Below, in pieces: positions 56,842 to 64,000 of a stretch of DNA of 64,000 bases. The stretch covers positions 682,001 to 746,000 of the forward strand of contig NZ_CP045720.1 of the NCBI RefSeq assembly GCF_009646115.1. Direction: 5' to 3'. The notes under the pieces are model-generated. The model was given only the letters and a program-made list of their open reading frames with translations, did no database searches and was not told the DNA's origin. The stretch's first letter is position 1, and each line of letters starts with the position of its first letter. Made by a program: the position numbers and the translations under genes. The stretch is from Pantoea eucalypti. GTDB lineage: Bacteria; Pseudomonadota; Gammaproteobacteria; Enterobacterales; Enterobacteriaceae.

Positions 56842-58161
56842 TCAGGCTTTAAGTGTTTTAGTCACCTGACTGATGGCGCGCACGACGTCGGTTGCGCCTT
56901 CACGGATTTCCGCAATCACGCCGCCCGCCTCCTGGGCCAGCTGCACGCCTTGATCGGCGCGTTTCAGGTTCGATTCAATCCCTTTCAGCGCCCGGTTCGC
57001 CAGCAGGTGGTTTTGCTGTACCCGATTTTCAATGTCGCTGGTGGCGCGATTGATGTTCGCCGCCAGCGTGCGGACTTCGTTAGCGACCACCGCAAAGCTG
57101 CGGCCATGAGCTCCGGCACGCGCGGCTTCGATTGCGGCATTCAGCGCCAGCAGGTTAGTCTGATCGGCTATCCGGCGGATACCTTCCACAATCGCGCCGA
57201 TACGATCGGAGGATTCACTCAGGCCAGTGATATCACCCGAGATCCCCTGCAGTTCACCGGCCAGGGCGTTCATGGTCTGCACACTGCTGGCGATAACATC
57301 CGCCCCCAGCTTTGTGCTCTGATCGGTTTGCAGCGCAGTGTGATAAGCCCGCTGTGCCGCGTCATGCTCCTGCTGGTTTTTTTCCACCTGCGCGGTGACA
57401 TCGGTGGCGAATTTCACGATCTTGTAGAGCCTGCCCTGTTCGTCAAATACCGGATTGTAGGTGGCGCGCAACCAGACCGTTTCACCGCGTTTATTCACGC
57501 GGGGAAACTGACCCGAGACAAATTCTCCCCGGTTCAGCTGCTGCCATAATTCACTGTATTCGCGGCTCTCACGCAGGGCCTGCGAACAGAAGCGACTGTG
57601 ATGAATGCCTTCCACCTCTTCACGACGGTATCCCATGGTTTTCAGGAAGTTGTCATTGGCTTTCAGCACTTCACCTTTAAGGTTAAAGGCGATGACTGCC
57701 ATTGACCGTTCAATGGCGGTGGTGATGGCGCGCTGCTCATGCGCATCGTTAATATGACCGGTGATGTCGGTCGCCAGTTTGACGATTTTGATCACCCGGC
57801 CATGACGGTTCTGTACCGGCACATAATTGGCTTCCAGCCAGATTGGGCGGCTGTTTTTTGCCATACGCAGAAACTTATTGCTGAAGCTTTCGCCCCGGTT
57901 CAGTCGCAGCCAGAAATCCTGATACTCCCGCGACTGCAGCTGTTCCGGAGTGCAAAACAGGCTGTGGTGCTGGCCTTCAATCTCAGCCAGCGTGTAGCCC
58001 ATGCGCGCCAGAAACAGCGCGTTGGCGCTGAGAATGGTGCCATCGGGAGAGAACTCAATCATGGCGATGGAGCCGTTGAGAGAGCTCAGCGTGGCAACTG
58101 AGTGTGAGCGCTTCTGCCAGCTATGGCGCGAAGCGATGCCTGATGTAATGGTGGAAAACAT
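56842..58161 (-). CDS. Soluble PAS-PAS methyl-accepting chemotaxis protein, BdlA-like
   Basis: 439 aa, no membrane segment. PAS1 about residues 28-140 ([23 protein letters not shown]), PAS2 about 150-265 ([23 protein letters not shown]), each closed by a PAC motif ([20 protein letters not shown]). The MCP signalling domain takes about 290-439, with the hairpin tip [39 protein letters not shown]. Same layout as Pseudomonas BdlA, which links cyclic-di-GMP to biofilm dispersal. No C-terminal NWETF-type methyltransferase tether. Monocistronic. Confidence 0.9.
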   Translation of the reverse strand: MFSTITSGIASRHSWQKRSHSVATLSSLNGSIAMIEFSPDGTILSANALFLARMGYTLAEIEGQHHSLFCTPEQLQSREYQDFWLRLNRGESFSNKFLRMAKNSRPIWLEANYVPVQNRHGRVIKIVKLATDITGHINDAHEQRAITTAIERSMAVIAFNLKGEVLKANDNFLKTMGYRREEVEGIHHSRFCSQALRESREYSELWQQLNRGEFVSGQFPRVNKRGETVWLRATYNPVFDEQGRLYKIVKFATDVTAQVEKNQQEHDAAQRAYHTALQTDQSTKLGADVIASSVQTMNALAGELQGISGDITGLSESSDRIGAIVEGIRRIADQTNLLALNAAIEAARAGAHGRSFAVVANEVRTLAANINRATSDIENRVQQNHLLANRALKGIESNLKRADQGVQLAQEAGGVIAEIREGATDVVRAISQVTKTLKA

Positions 58162-58384
58162 AGCGATCCTTATTATTAGTGTTGGTCTCGCATCCTATAT
58201 CGGCAAAATCGCGGCACAATGCAGCCTTAACTCGCTCCGCTGAGTGAAATTTATACGGCTTGCCGTGAGGTTTTTGCGGCGGCTCAAAACCAGTCATTGA
58301 GTTGATGGAAAAGCGGTCAATCGAGTGAGTTTCGGTGAAAAGCGTTTGACGCTGCCGGGCCGCTTTGGTTTAATGCGGCCCGTT

Positions 58385-58460
58385 GCCCGAATAGCTCAGT
58401 CGGTAGAGCAGGGGATTGAAAATCCCCGTGTCCCTGGTTCGATTCCGGGTTCGGGCACCA
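58385..58460 (+). tRNA. pheU: tRNA-Phe (GAA)
   Basis: 76 nt. Acceptor GCCCGAA / TTCGGGC with encoded ACCA, D-loop AGCTCAGTCGGTAGAGC, anticodon stem GGGGA/TCCCC with loop TTGAAAA and anticodon GAA (58418-58420), T-arm CTGGTTCGATTCCGG. A terminator follows 10 nt later. The E. coli genes are pheU/pheV; which one this is cannot be told. Confidence 0.97.
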
Positions 58461-58469
58461 TCTTTAAAG

Positions 58470-58491
58470 AACCCGCCTCTGGCGGGTTTTT
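58470..58491 (+). terminator. Terminator of tRNA-Phe
   Basis: AACCCGCC (58470-58477) / GGCGGGTT (58481-58488), loop TCT, then TTTTTG. Confidence 0.93.
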
Positions 58492-58603
58492 GCGTTTATA
58501 GAGCGAACCGCGTTATCGAAGGTTCGATTCACTCGCCACGTTCCTGTGGCTCGCCCTCCGGGTCGCGCTGGCACGCGATGCAAAAATGCTCCCGGCATTT
58601 TTG

Positions 58604-58652
58604 TCCGGGTTCGGGCACCAAAATTCAAAGAACCCGCCTCTGGCGGGTTTTT
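58604..58652 (+). repeat. Duplicated tRNA-Phe 3' end and terminator
   Basis: TCCGGGTTCGGGCACCA (58604-58620) is an exact copy of the tRNA 3' end (58444-58460), 160 bp away. A second copy of the terminator (stem 58631-58638/58642-58649) follows. The 5' part of the tRNA is missing here. This fits a partial tRNA duplication or an attachment-site-like scar; no integrase is nearby. Confidence 0.75.
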
Positions 58653-58933
58653 GCGTTTGTAGCGCTAATCCGGTCCACCTGACTCCATACCTTCCCGAAC
58701 AATCCGAATTTCGTCTATAGTCGCTCATTCCAGTTCTTAATTCAGTAGCAACACAAATAGATTTCACGTCGAAATCACTTTGCCGTCCCGGCTCTGTGCT
58801 GCATTGCAAGAGCGTTGCCGCCTGAAATCCTGTCCAGCCTGCAATTGACCGGGGCTAATCGTGTTTTATAAGGCACTCTTTACAGAATCAACCTGACAGG
58901 CACAATAGCCCTTTTTCCAGCTCCGTCACGGTC

Positions 58934-59899
58934 ATGTCAGAAGAAGCGCTGCGTCTGCAGATACAGAACCTGAAAAAGCATAATGCGCGTCTGAAGCGTA
59001 TAGCGCATGACGCCCGTACAAAACTTAACGCGGCGCTCGATGGTACCGGACTGTTCCTGTGGCAGCTTGATATTCCCAGTGGCAAGCTGGTGATCTTCAA
59101 CCGGCGCTGGGGAGCGATGCTCGGGTTCCAGCCGAAAGAGACCGACGCCAATTTCGAATCCTGGAAGGAGAGTCTGCATCCCGAGGATGCCGATGAGGTT
59201 TTGCAGGCTTTTAACGATCACATCGCCGGGAAAGCACCTTACTACGAAGCACTTCACCGCATGATTGCCAAAAACGGCAGTATTACGTGGGTGCTGGATC
59301 GGGGGCGGGTCAGCGAGTGGAATGCCCATGGCGAGCCTGTCAAAGTCATTGGCACGCATATCGACATGACCAAAGAGAAGCAATATGAAGAGCAGCTTGC
59401 CCTGCTGGCGCTTCACGATCCCCTGACGATGCTTAACAATCGCCATGCTTTGCAGAACTATTTCTGTGAGCTGAAAGCGCAGGGGCCACTCTGCGTTGTC
59501 TTTATCGATCTGGATAACTTCAAACACGTCAACGACACCCTGGGTCATCGCAGCGGTGATGAAGTGCTGATCCAGCTAAGCCATCGGTTTACCGAACTCG
59601 CGCCGACAGAAGTGATGATTGGCCGGCTCGGCGGTGATGAGTTCGTGCTGTTATTGCCGTTTGCGATTGACCATCCGCAGGTCAGACAACTGGCCCATGC
59701 CTGCCTGGACGCGGTGCTTGCCCCATTTGATATGGCAAATGGTCACGCCCTGATTGGGGCTTCTGTCGGGGTGTCACAGGTACAGGGAAGAGATGATTTT
59801 GATACTGCCCTTGCGCGCGCAGATGAAGCGATGTACCGCATTAAGAAAAACGGCAAGCGCGGCGTGGCGTTTGATCACGCTTTCCCGGATCCACTCTGA
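58934..59899 (+). CDS. PAS-GGDEF diguanylate cyclase
   Basis: 321 aa, soluble. Short coiled coil (residues about 1-30), PAS_3-type domain with PAC (about 40-155: WGAMLGFQPKETDANFESWKESLHPED...), then GGDEF (160-315) with GGDEF intact in MIGRLGGDEFVLL and the substrate motif FIDLDNFKHVNDTLGHRSGDEVL. No RxxD inhibitory site. Probably makes cyclic-di-GMP. ATG 58934 has no strong ribosome site in the preceding 15 nt (GGTC). Confidence 0.9.
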   Translation: MSEEALRLQIQNLKKHNARLKRIAHDARTKLNAALDGTGLFLWQLDIPSGKLVIFNRRWGAMLGFQPKETDANFESWKESLHPEDADEVLQAFNDHIAGKAPYYEALHRMIAKNGSITWVLDRGRVSEWNAHGEPVKVIGTHIDMTKEKQYEEQLALLALHDPLTMLNNRHALQNYFCELKAQGPLCVVFIDLDNFKHVNDTLGHRSGDEVLIQLSHRFTELAPTEVMIGRLGGDEFVLLLPFAIDHPQVRQLAHACLDAVLAPFDMANGHALIGASVGVSQVQGRDDFDTALARADEAMYRIKKNGKRGVAFDHAFPDPL

Positions 59900-60645
59900 C
59901 TCCGATTAACCCGGCATAGGCTTTGCCAGCTCCTGTTGAAAGACTTTATCTTCAGTTACTGCCTACTCTCACCCACAACATTTTGTACTTTGTTTTGCGC
60001 CTGCGTGTGCAATTTCCGCGTATCGCTGCAAAAATCACTTTTAGTACTATTCTGAAAATTCAATTTTCACTGCCAGAATATGTAAGTCTTACCGCTTCGG
60101 TTAAAGTGCAATATCCGCCTTAAATCCGAGTCTCTTTCAAATTAAAAAATTTATTCAAATCAGGATAATTGATCATTTAATGATCAATTTCGGCTGTTTT
60201 CAGCTATCGTGATCAAGGTTTACGCTTCGCTTATTTCCAACGATAAGAAGGGGAAGTTAAAATCCTATTTATCGCTTCGCTTAGTGAAATTGATCGTTTG
60301 TTGATCATATTCACTACCTGATATTGATTAAACTATCCACTTACCGCTTCGCTTATATTTTTTTCAATTGGACATTTTTTGAAAATGATCGATTAATAGG
60401 GCGCGGCGATTTTAGTTATAAAGCTTTTTCATGCCGCGGCTCTTTTATCAATAGAAAGGAGCATTGGTTGAAATCCGCTATCAATCCGGTTGAGGGTAGT
60501 ACGAGCAATAAACCAGAACTGTGACGGGTTTTTTATTTATCTCACTTGATTGGTCCGTTTTTCTGACTACATTTATGTTGCTGAATCGGCCTGATGAAGT
60601 GTTAACTGTGCAAATTCCAATTTTTAATATTCAAAGAGGACGCAT
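59900..60645. other. AT-rich, palindrome-rich intergenic region
   Basis: About 750 bp between the PAS-GGDEF gene and yciG, with clearly higher AT than the neighbours. It has three exact copies of CGCTTCGCTTA (60223-60233, 60273-60283, 60345-60355) and a variant at 60093. It also has several palindromes: arms TGAAAATT/AATTTTCA (60053-60069), 11-bp arms AATTGATCATT/AATGATCAATT (60167-60189) and AGTGAA/TTCACT around GATC (60283-60315). Small open frames exist (60324-60524, 59923-60123) but have no ribosome site. Confidence 0.7.
60167..60189. repeat. 23-bp odd palindrome
   Basis: 11-bp arms, left AATTGATCATT and right AATGATCAATT, around one central T. It includes two GATC (Dam) sites. It could be an operator or hairpin; no gene starts right beside it. 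Confidence 0.55.
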
Positions 60646-60810
60646 ATGACTCAATATCGCGGTGGGGCCGGGAATTTTGCGGCCGACAAAGAGCGTGCTG
60701 CTGAAGCAGGACGTAAAGGAGGCCAGAAAAGCGGCGGTAACTTTAAGAACGATCCTGAACGTGCCATTGAAGCGGGGCGCAAAGGAGGTAAGGTTAGCCG
60801 CCGGAGCTGA
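60646..60810 (+). CDS. yciG: KGG-repeat stress protein, YciG-like
   Basis: 54 aa, MTQYRGGAGNFAADKERAAE..., with two KGG motifs (RKGGQKSGG and RKGGKVSRRS). Short and rich in Arg, Lys and Gly. GAGG precedes ATG 60646. E. coli and Salmonella have yciG-yciF-yciE in one stress operon; here a strong terminator separates it from yciF. RNA or DNA binding is often suggested for the family but unproved. Confidence 0.9.
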   Translation: MTQYRGGAGNFAADKERAAEAGRKGGQKSGGNFKNDPERAIEAGRKGGKVSRRS

Positions 60811-60947
60811 AAGTCTTTAACACTGCTGTGACGGCAGGGTTACTCTGTTAGCCGGGCATTTTGAATCTGTTTAGTTCCTCGCGAAGATAATTACTCCCTG
60901 AATTATGTCATTGCTCCATCATTGGCAATAGCGGGAGCTGTTAATTG

Positions 60948-60979
60948 AACCGGAAGAGTTTACTCTTCCGGTTTTTTAT
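60948..60979 (+). terminator. Strong terminator after yciG
   Basis: Twelve-bp stem AACCGGAAGAGT (60948-60959) / ACTCTTCCGGTT (60962-60973), TT loop, then TTTTATTT. Confidence 0.95.
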
Positions 60980-61313
60980 TTCCGATAGGTTAAAGCTATA
61001 CGATTTAATAAAACCGTGTACAACTAAGTTTTGACTGGTTCTTTTTTTATGCAGTTAATCTGAAAAAATGTATACAGTGTTTTATTACTTTGTACAAATT
61101 ACGATGCAGCTAGCGAAGCCGCAAACATAAAAACATTCCCCGGCTAAATGTCTGCTGTAAAAAGGAAAATGCATTTTACATGCCACTTTTGTCTTAAATT
61201 CATACTGACGCAGCGTGCGATATTAAAAATCTCCACTAGACTTTTCAGGTGTCAACGATATGACTGGCGTTGCGTTATTACCGACGCAGCGTTTTAAACA
61301 ATGAGGCTATCTT
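60980..61313. promoter_or_regulatory. Promoter region of yciFE
   Basis: 334 bp with three TGTA-TACA-type elements: TGTACA (61017-61022), TGTATACA (61069-61076) and TTTGTACAAA (61089-61098). No convincing -10 was identified. Confidence 0.4.
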
Positions 61314-61796
61314 ATGACAGTGAAAACGTTAAACGACCTGTTCATCCATGACCTATCCGATGTTTACAGCGCTGAGAAACAGATAACCCGTGCATTACCT
61401 AAAATGGCGCGTGCAGCCAGTGACGAAAATCTTATCGCTGCGTTTAATCAGCATCTGGAAGAGACCCGTGCGCAGATTGAACGACTCGACGAGCTGGTGG
61501 AAGTGACACCTGAAGTCAAAATTAAAAGAATGAAATGTCATGCGCTTGAAGGTCTGGTTGAAGAAGCACAGGAAATTATCGACTCGGTTGAAAAAGGTGA
61601 GATTCGCGATCAGGGGCTGATTGGTGCTGCACAGAAAGTTGAGCACTATGAGATCGCGACCTACGGCACTCTGCATGCGCTGGCACTGAAGCTGGGTTAC
61701 ACCAAAGCGGCAGAGCTACTGGAAGCTACTCTGAACGAAGAGAAGCAAACGGATGAGAAACTCACCCAGGTAGCCGAGTCTATTACCGTCTCTTAA
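61314..61796 (+). CDS. yciF: Ferritin-like DUF892 protein YciF
   Basis: 160 aa (E. coli YciF 166). Four-helix ferritin-like fold; conserved IHDLSDVYSAEKQITRALPKMARA, HLEETRAQIERLDE and VEHYEIATYGTLHALA. E. coli YciF is sigma-S-induced and binds metal. GAGG precedes ATG 61314. yciE follows after 10 bp. Confidence 0.95.
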   Translation: MTVKTLNDLFIHDLSDVYSAEKQITRALPKMARAASDENLIAAFNQHLEETRAQIERLDELVEVTPEVKIKRMKCHALEGLVEEAQEIIDSVEKGEIRDQGLIGAAQKVEHYEIATYGTLHALALKLGYTKAAELLEATLNEEKQTDEKLTQVAESITVS

Positions 61797-61806
61797 GGAG
61801 TAATAC

Positions 61807-62313
61807 ATGACTGCGATAGAACATTATCATGACTGGCTGCGCGATGCGCATGCCATGGAAAAGCAGGCTGAAAGTATGCTGAGCAAGATGGCTGGCCGTC
61901 TTGAGCACTATCCGGCGCTGGAACAGCGTCTGGCGCAGCATCTGGAAGAGACTAAACATCAGCTGACACTGCTGGAGCAGCTGCTCGACACTCACGGTAT
62001 CGATCACTCTGTGATGAAAGATGCGATGGGCAAAATGGCGGCGGCCGGTCAGGCTGTTGGCGGTATGTTCAATTCGGATGAAGTCGTGAAGGGCGCTATC
62101 AGTGGTTATGTCTTCGAGAATGCTGAGATCGCCAGCTACACCAGCCTGATTGCCGCGGCAGAGCAGGTAGGTGATACGCAGGGCGTACGCATACTTAACG
62201 AGATCCGTGACCAGGAAGTGGCGATGGCTGAGTGGCTGCTGCAGAACCTGCCAGAGATCACTCAGCAGTTTCTGCAGCGTGCGTCACAGCCGGGCGTGGA
62301 AGCGAAGAAGTAG
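61807..62313 (+). CDS. yciE: Ferritin-like DUF892 protein YciE
   Basis: 168 aa (E. coli YciE 168). Motifs YHDWLRDAHAMEKQAESMLSKMAGRLEHYP, HLEETKHQLTLLEQLL and FENAEIASYTSLIAAA. Paralog of YciF, AAGGAG site before ATG 61807. Probably translated from the same transcript. Confidence 0.94.
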   Translation: MTAIEHYHDWLRDAHAMEKQAESMLSKMAGRLEHYPALEQRLAQHLEETKHQLTLLEQLLDTHGIDHSVMKDAMGKMAAAGQAVGGMFNSDEVVKGAISGYVFENAEIASYTSLIAAAEQVGDTQGVRILNEIRDQEVAMAEWLLQNLPEITQQFLQRASQPGVEAKK

Positions 62314-62331
62314 TGCTGAATAGCGCGCATG

Positions 62332-62357
62332 AAAAAGCCGGGGATTCCCGGCTTTTT
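62332..62357 (+). terminator. Terminator after yciE
   Basis: AAAAAGCCGGG (62332-62342), short loop, CCCGGCTTTTT (62347-62357). Symmetric, so it could serve the convergent treF as well. Confidence 0.93.
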
Positions 62358-62385
62358 GCGTTAGTGCTTTTCAGGCTGGTGATAT

Positions 62386-64000
62386 TCAGTCAGCCATTAA
62401 ATGTCCATACATCGTCATCAGCTTACGCGTCACGCCGTTAGTCCAGCCAAAGCCATCCTGTAACGGATATTCACCGCCGCCGCCAGGACGCGCACGCTCA
62501 CCGCTGATGTCATATTTCTCTACCAGCTTGTGATGCAACTGATAGAAGTTATTGACCGTATTCAGCCAGTTCACAGCCACTTCTGTTGCCAGCGTCTCTT
62601 CGCCATAGTTATTCAGGCCAACAATTGCCATCCACTGCATGGGTGCCCAGCCGTTAGGCCGATCCCACTGCTCCCCGCTTTCGACCATTGAGGTCAGCAG
62701 ACCGCCGTTGCTCAGCAGCAGATGACGCAACGAGATCGCCTGCAGATGCGCCTGATGCGGCGTCGCCAGGCCCACAAACAGCGGAACCACTGAAGCTACG
62801 GTAAAGGCACCGAAACGCTCACGACGCCAGTCATAGTCGCGGAACACACCGGCGGTGCTGTCCCACAGATAACGGGTAATCGCACGTTTACGCGCTTCCG
62901 CCTTTTTCTGCCACGCCAGCGCCGTCAGCTCTTCACCTTTGGCGTGCGACAGGGTCGCGATCATCAGCTCCAGCTTGTACAGGAATGCGTTCAGATCGAT
63001 GGGGATAAACTGAGTCGTTCGGATGCTCGACAGGCGTTTCGGATTTCGCAGCCAGCGAGATGAGTAATCCCACCCTGACTCCGCGCCAGCACGCAGATCA
63101 CGATAGACTTCGCTGGCCGGACGTTTAGATTCGCGGGCGGTTTCAACATCTTCCATCCACGACTCATCACGCGGCGTATCGCGATCATCCCAGTAGCGGT
63201 TCAGCAGGGAGCCGTTTGGCATCCGCACTACGTGACGATAAGCCTGGTTCGGCATCAGTGAACCCGCGCCATCCATCCAGAACTGATACTCCTTCATCAG
63301 CTGTTCCTGATAGCGTTTCGCACCGCGCACGCCATCTTCTTCGAACAGCTCTACCATCAGTGCAAACACGGGCGGCTGAGAACGGCTGAGATAGTAGGTA
63401 CGATTGCCGTTTGGCACATGACCGTAGTTATCGATCAGCCAGGCAAAGTTGTCCGCCATGTGACGGAGCAGATCATCGCGGCCTGATTCTGCCAGGCCGA
63501 GCATGGTGAAGTAGGAGTCCCAGTAATAGGTTTCGCCAAAGCGTCCCCCTGGCACGACATAAGGTTTCGGCAACGGCAGCAGTGATGAGTGCGGCATATG
63601 CTGTTGCGGCATTTTGGTCAGAACCGGCCACAGGTCATCAATATGCTCGTTGAGGGTTTTATCCGGGTTAGAGACATAAAAGCTTTCGTTTACGCCAGGC
63701 AGATAAAAATGATCGGCGACAAAACGCGACAGGTCGAAATCACTGCTGCGTTTCTGTCGACGATAGCGCATCAGCACATCCAGCGGATCGTACTTAGGCG
63801 AACAGTCGGGGAAGGTTTTGCTATCCTCGAAAATCCGCGACATCTGGACATGTTCAAACAGTTCCAGATAACGATCGGCAGGGGTGAGTGCATCCGGAGC
63901 CGGTAAGCCTTCAATCAACTCCGGCTCGGGCTCAGAATCCTGCATGCGTTCCAGTTTCAGTTCATGGGGATCGTATTGATACTCAACTTCCGCCCCGGCA
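62386..64000 (-). CDS. treF: Cytoplasmic trehalase, 5' end cut by the window
   Basis: Frame open to the right edge, so the N-terminus is missing; the ATG at 63945 is internal. E. coli TreF (549 aa) starts about 20 residues before the edge-equivalent position, and the upstream codons here ([11 protein letters not shown]) match its YELKLDEM region. GH37 signatures are complete: [15 protein letters not shown] and [15 protein letters not shown]. The enzyme splits trehalose to glucose in the cytosol. Sigma-S- and osmotic-induced in E. coli, so it fits beside yciGFE. Confidence 0.95.
   Translation of the reverse strand, partial: AGAEVEYQYDPHELKLERMQDSEPEPELIEGLPAPDALTPADRYLELFEHVQMSRIFEDSKTFPDCSPKYDPLDVLMRYRRQKRSSDFDLSRFVADHFYLPGVNESFYVSNPDKTLNEHIDDLWPVLTKMPQQHMPHSSLLPLPKPYVVPGGRFGETYYWDSYFTMLGLAESGRDDLLRHMADNFAWLIDNYGHVPNGNRTYYLSRSQPPVFALMVELFEEDGVRGAKRYQEQLMKEYQFWMDGAGSLMPNQAYRHVVRMPNGSLLNRYWDDRDTPRDESWMEDVETARESKRPASEVYRDLRAGAESGWDYSSRWLRNPKRLSSIRTTQFIPIDLNAFLYKLELMIATLSHAKGEELTALAWQKKAEARKRAITRYLWDSTAGVFRDYDWRRERFGAFTVASVVPLFVGLATPHQAHLQAISLRHLLLSNGGLLTSMVESGEQWDRPNGWAPMQWMAIVGLNNYGEETLATEVAVNWLNTVNNFYQLHHKLVEKYDISGERARPGGGGEYPLQDGFGWTNGVTRKLMTMYGHLMAD

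Noticed and set aside
58385-58700. Prophage or island at tRNA-Phe
   Set aside because: Only 160 bp lie between the repeated tRNA ends, with no integrase or phage genes nearby.
59923-60123. 66-aa open frame after the PAS-GGDEF gene, and a similar one at 60324-60524
   Set aside because: No ribosome site, no homology I recognise, and the repeats cross them; low coding likelihood.
60089-60355. CRISPR array
   Set aside because: The repeat is only 11 bp and spacers are uneven; there are no cas genes.

Overview
The window is about 64 kb of enterobacterial chromosome, most likely from Pantoea or a close relative in the Erwiniaceae. The protein sequences are close to those of E. coli, and two blocks keep E. 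coli gene order: parC-plsC-ftsP-dkgA-yqhC-yghB-metC-exbBD (1-13.8 kb) and prfC-osmY-ytjA-yjjU-yjjV-deoCABD (45.4-54.7 kb). Between and after them lie accessory genes. I see no prophage, insertion sequence or CRISPR array.

Layout. 0-9.3 kb: the 3' end of a periplasmic binding-protein/cyclohexadienyl-dehydratase-like gene, then parC, plsC, ftsP, dkgA, yqhC, yghB and metC. 9.4-12.3 kb: a three-gene TRAP transporter operon placed between metC and exbB. 12.5-13.8 kb: exbBD behind a probable Fur box. 14-15.4 kb: a CitA-like citrate/proton symporter. 15.4-20.6 kb: an archaic (Csu-type, spore-coat-U) chaperone-usher fimbrial operon. 21-31.6 kb: cyclic-di-GMP genes (two tandem MHYT-GGDEF-EAL proteins and a PAS4-GGDEF-EAL protein built on exact 384-bp repeats), with ydcR, ylaC and a YjlB-type cupin between them. 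31.6-36.6 kb: a LacI regulator divergent from an MFS-GH31 operon. 36.7 kb: ftnA. 37.6-39.9 kb: yjiH-yjiG plus an M20 amidohydrolase. 40-45.1 kb: an RpiR regulator followed by a polar-amino-acid-type ABC transporter without its ATPase and three different DUF1989 proteins. 45.4-54.7 kb: the prfC to deo block. 54.9-58.2 kb: a stand-alone second PBP2 and a soluble PAS-PAS-MCP protein like BdlA. 58.4 kb: tRNA-Phe with a duplicated 3' end. 58.9-60 kb: a PAS-GGDEF protein. 60-61 kb: AT-rich DNA with palindromes and repeats. 60.6-62.3 kb: the yciG-yciF-yciE stress group. 62.4 kb to the end: cytoplasmic trehalase treF, cut by the window edge.

How the genes work together. Four proteins with GGDEF domains, three of them also with EAL domains, and a BdlA-like transducer lie within about 40 kb of an adhesive pilus operon, so surface attachment and dispersal is a strong theme. 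Three uptake cassettes of unknown substrate (TRAP; LacI/MFS/GH31; RpiR/ABC/DUF1989) point to a plant- or soil-associated life. The least explained unit is the DUF1989/ABC/RpiR cluster facing yjiHG-M20 amidohydrolase. It looks like a pathway for a small nitrogen compound, but it has no carboxylase and no transporter ATPase. The deo control region is a compact version of the E. coli one, with two CRP sites 53 bp apart and two DeoR-like operators within 160 bp.
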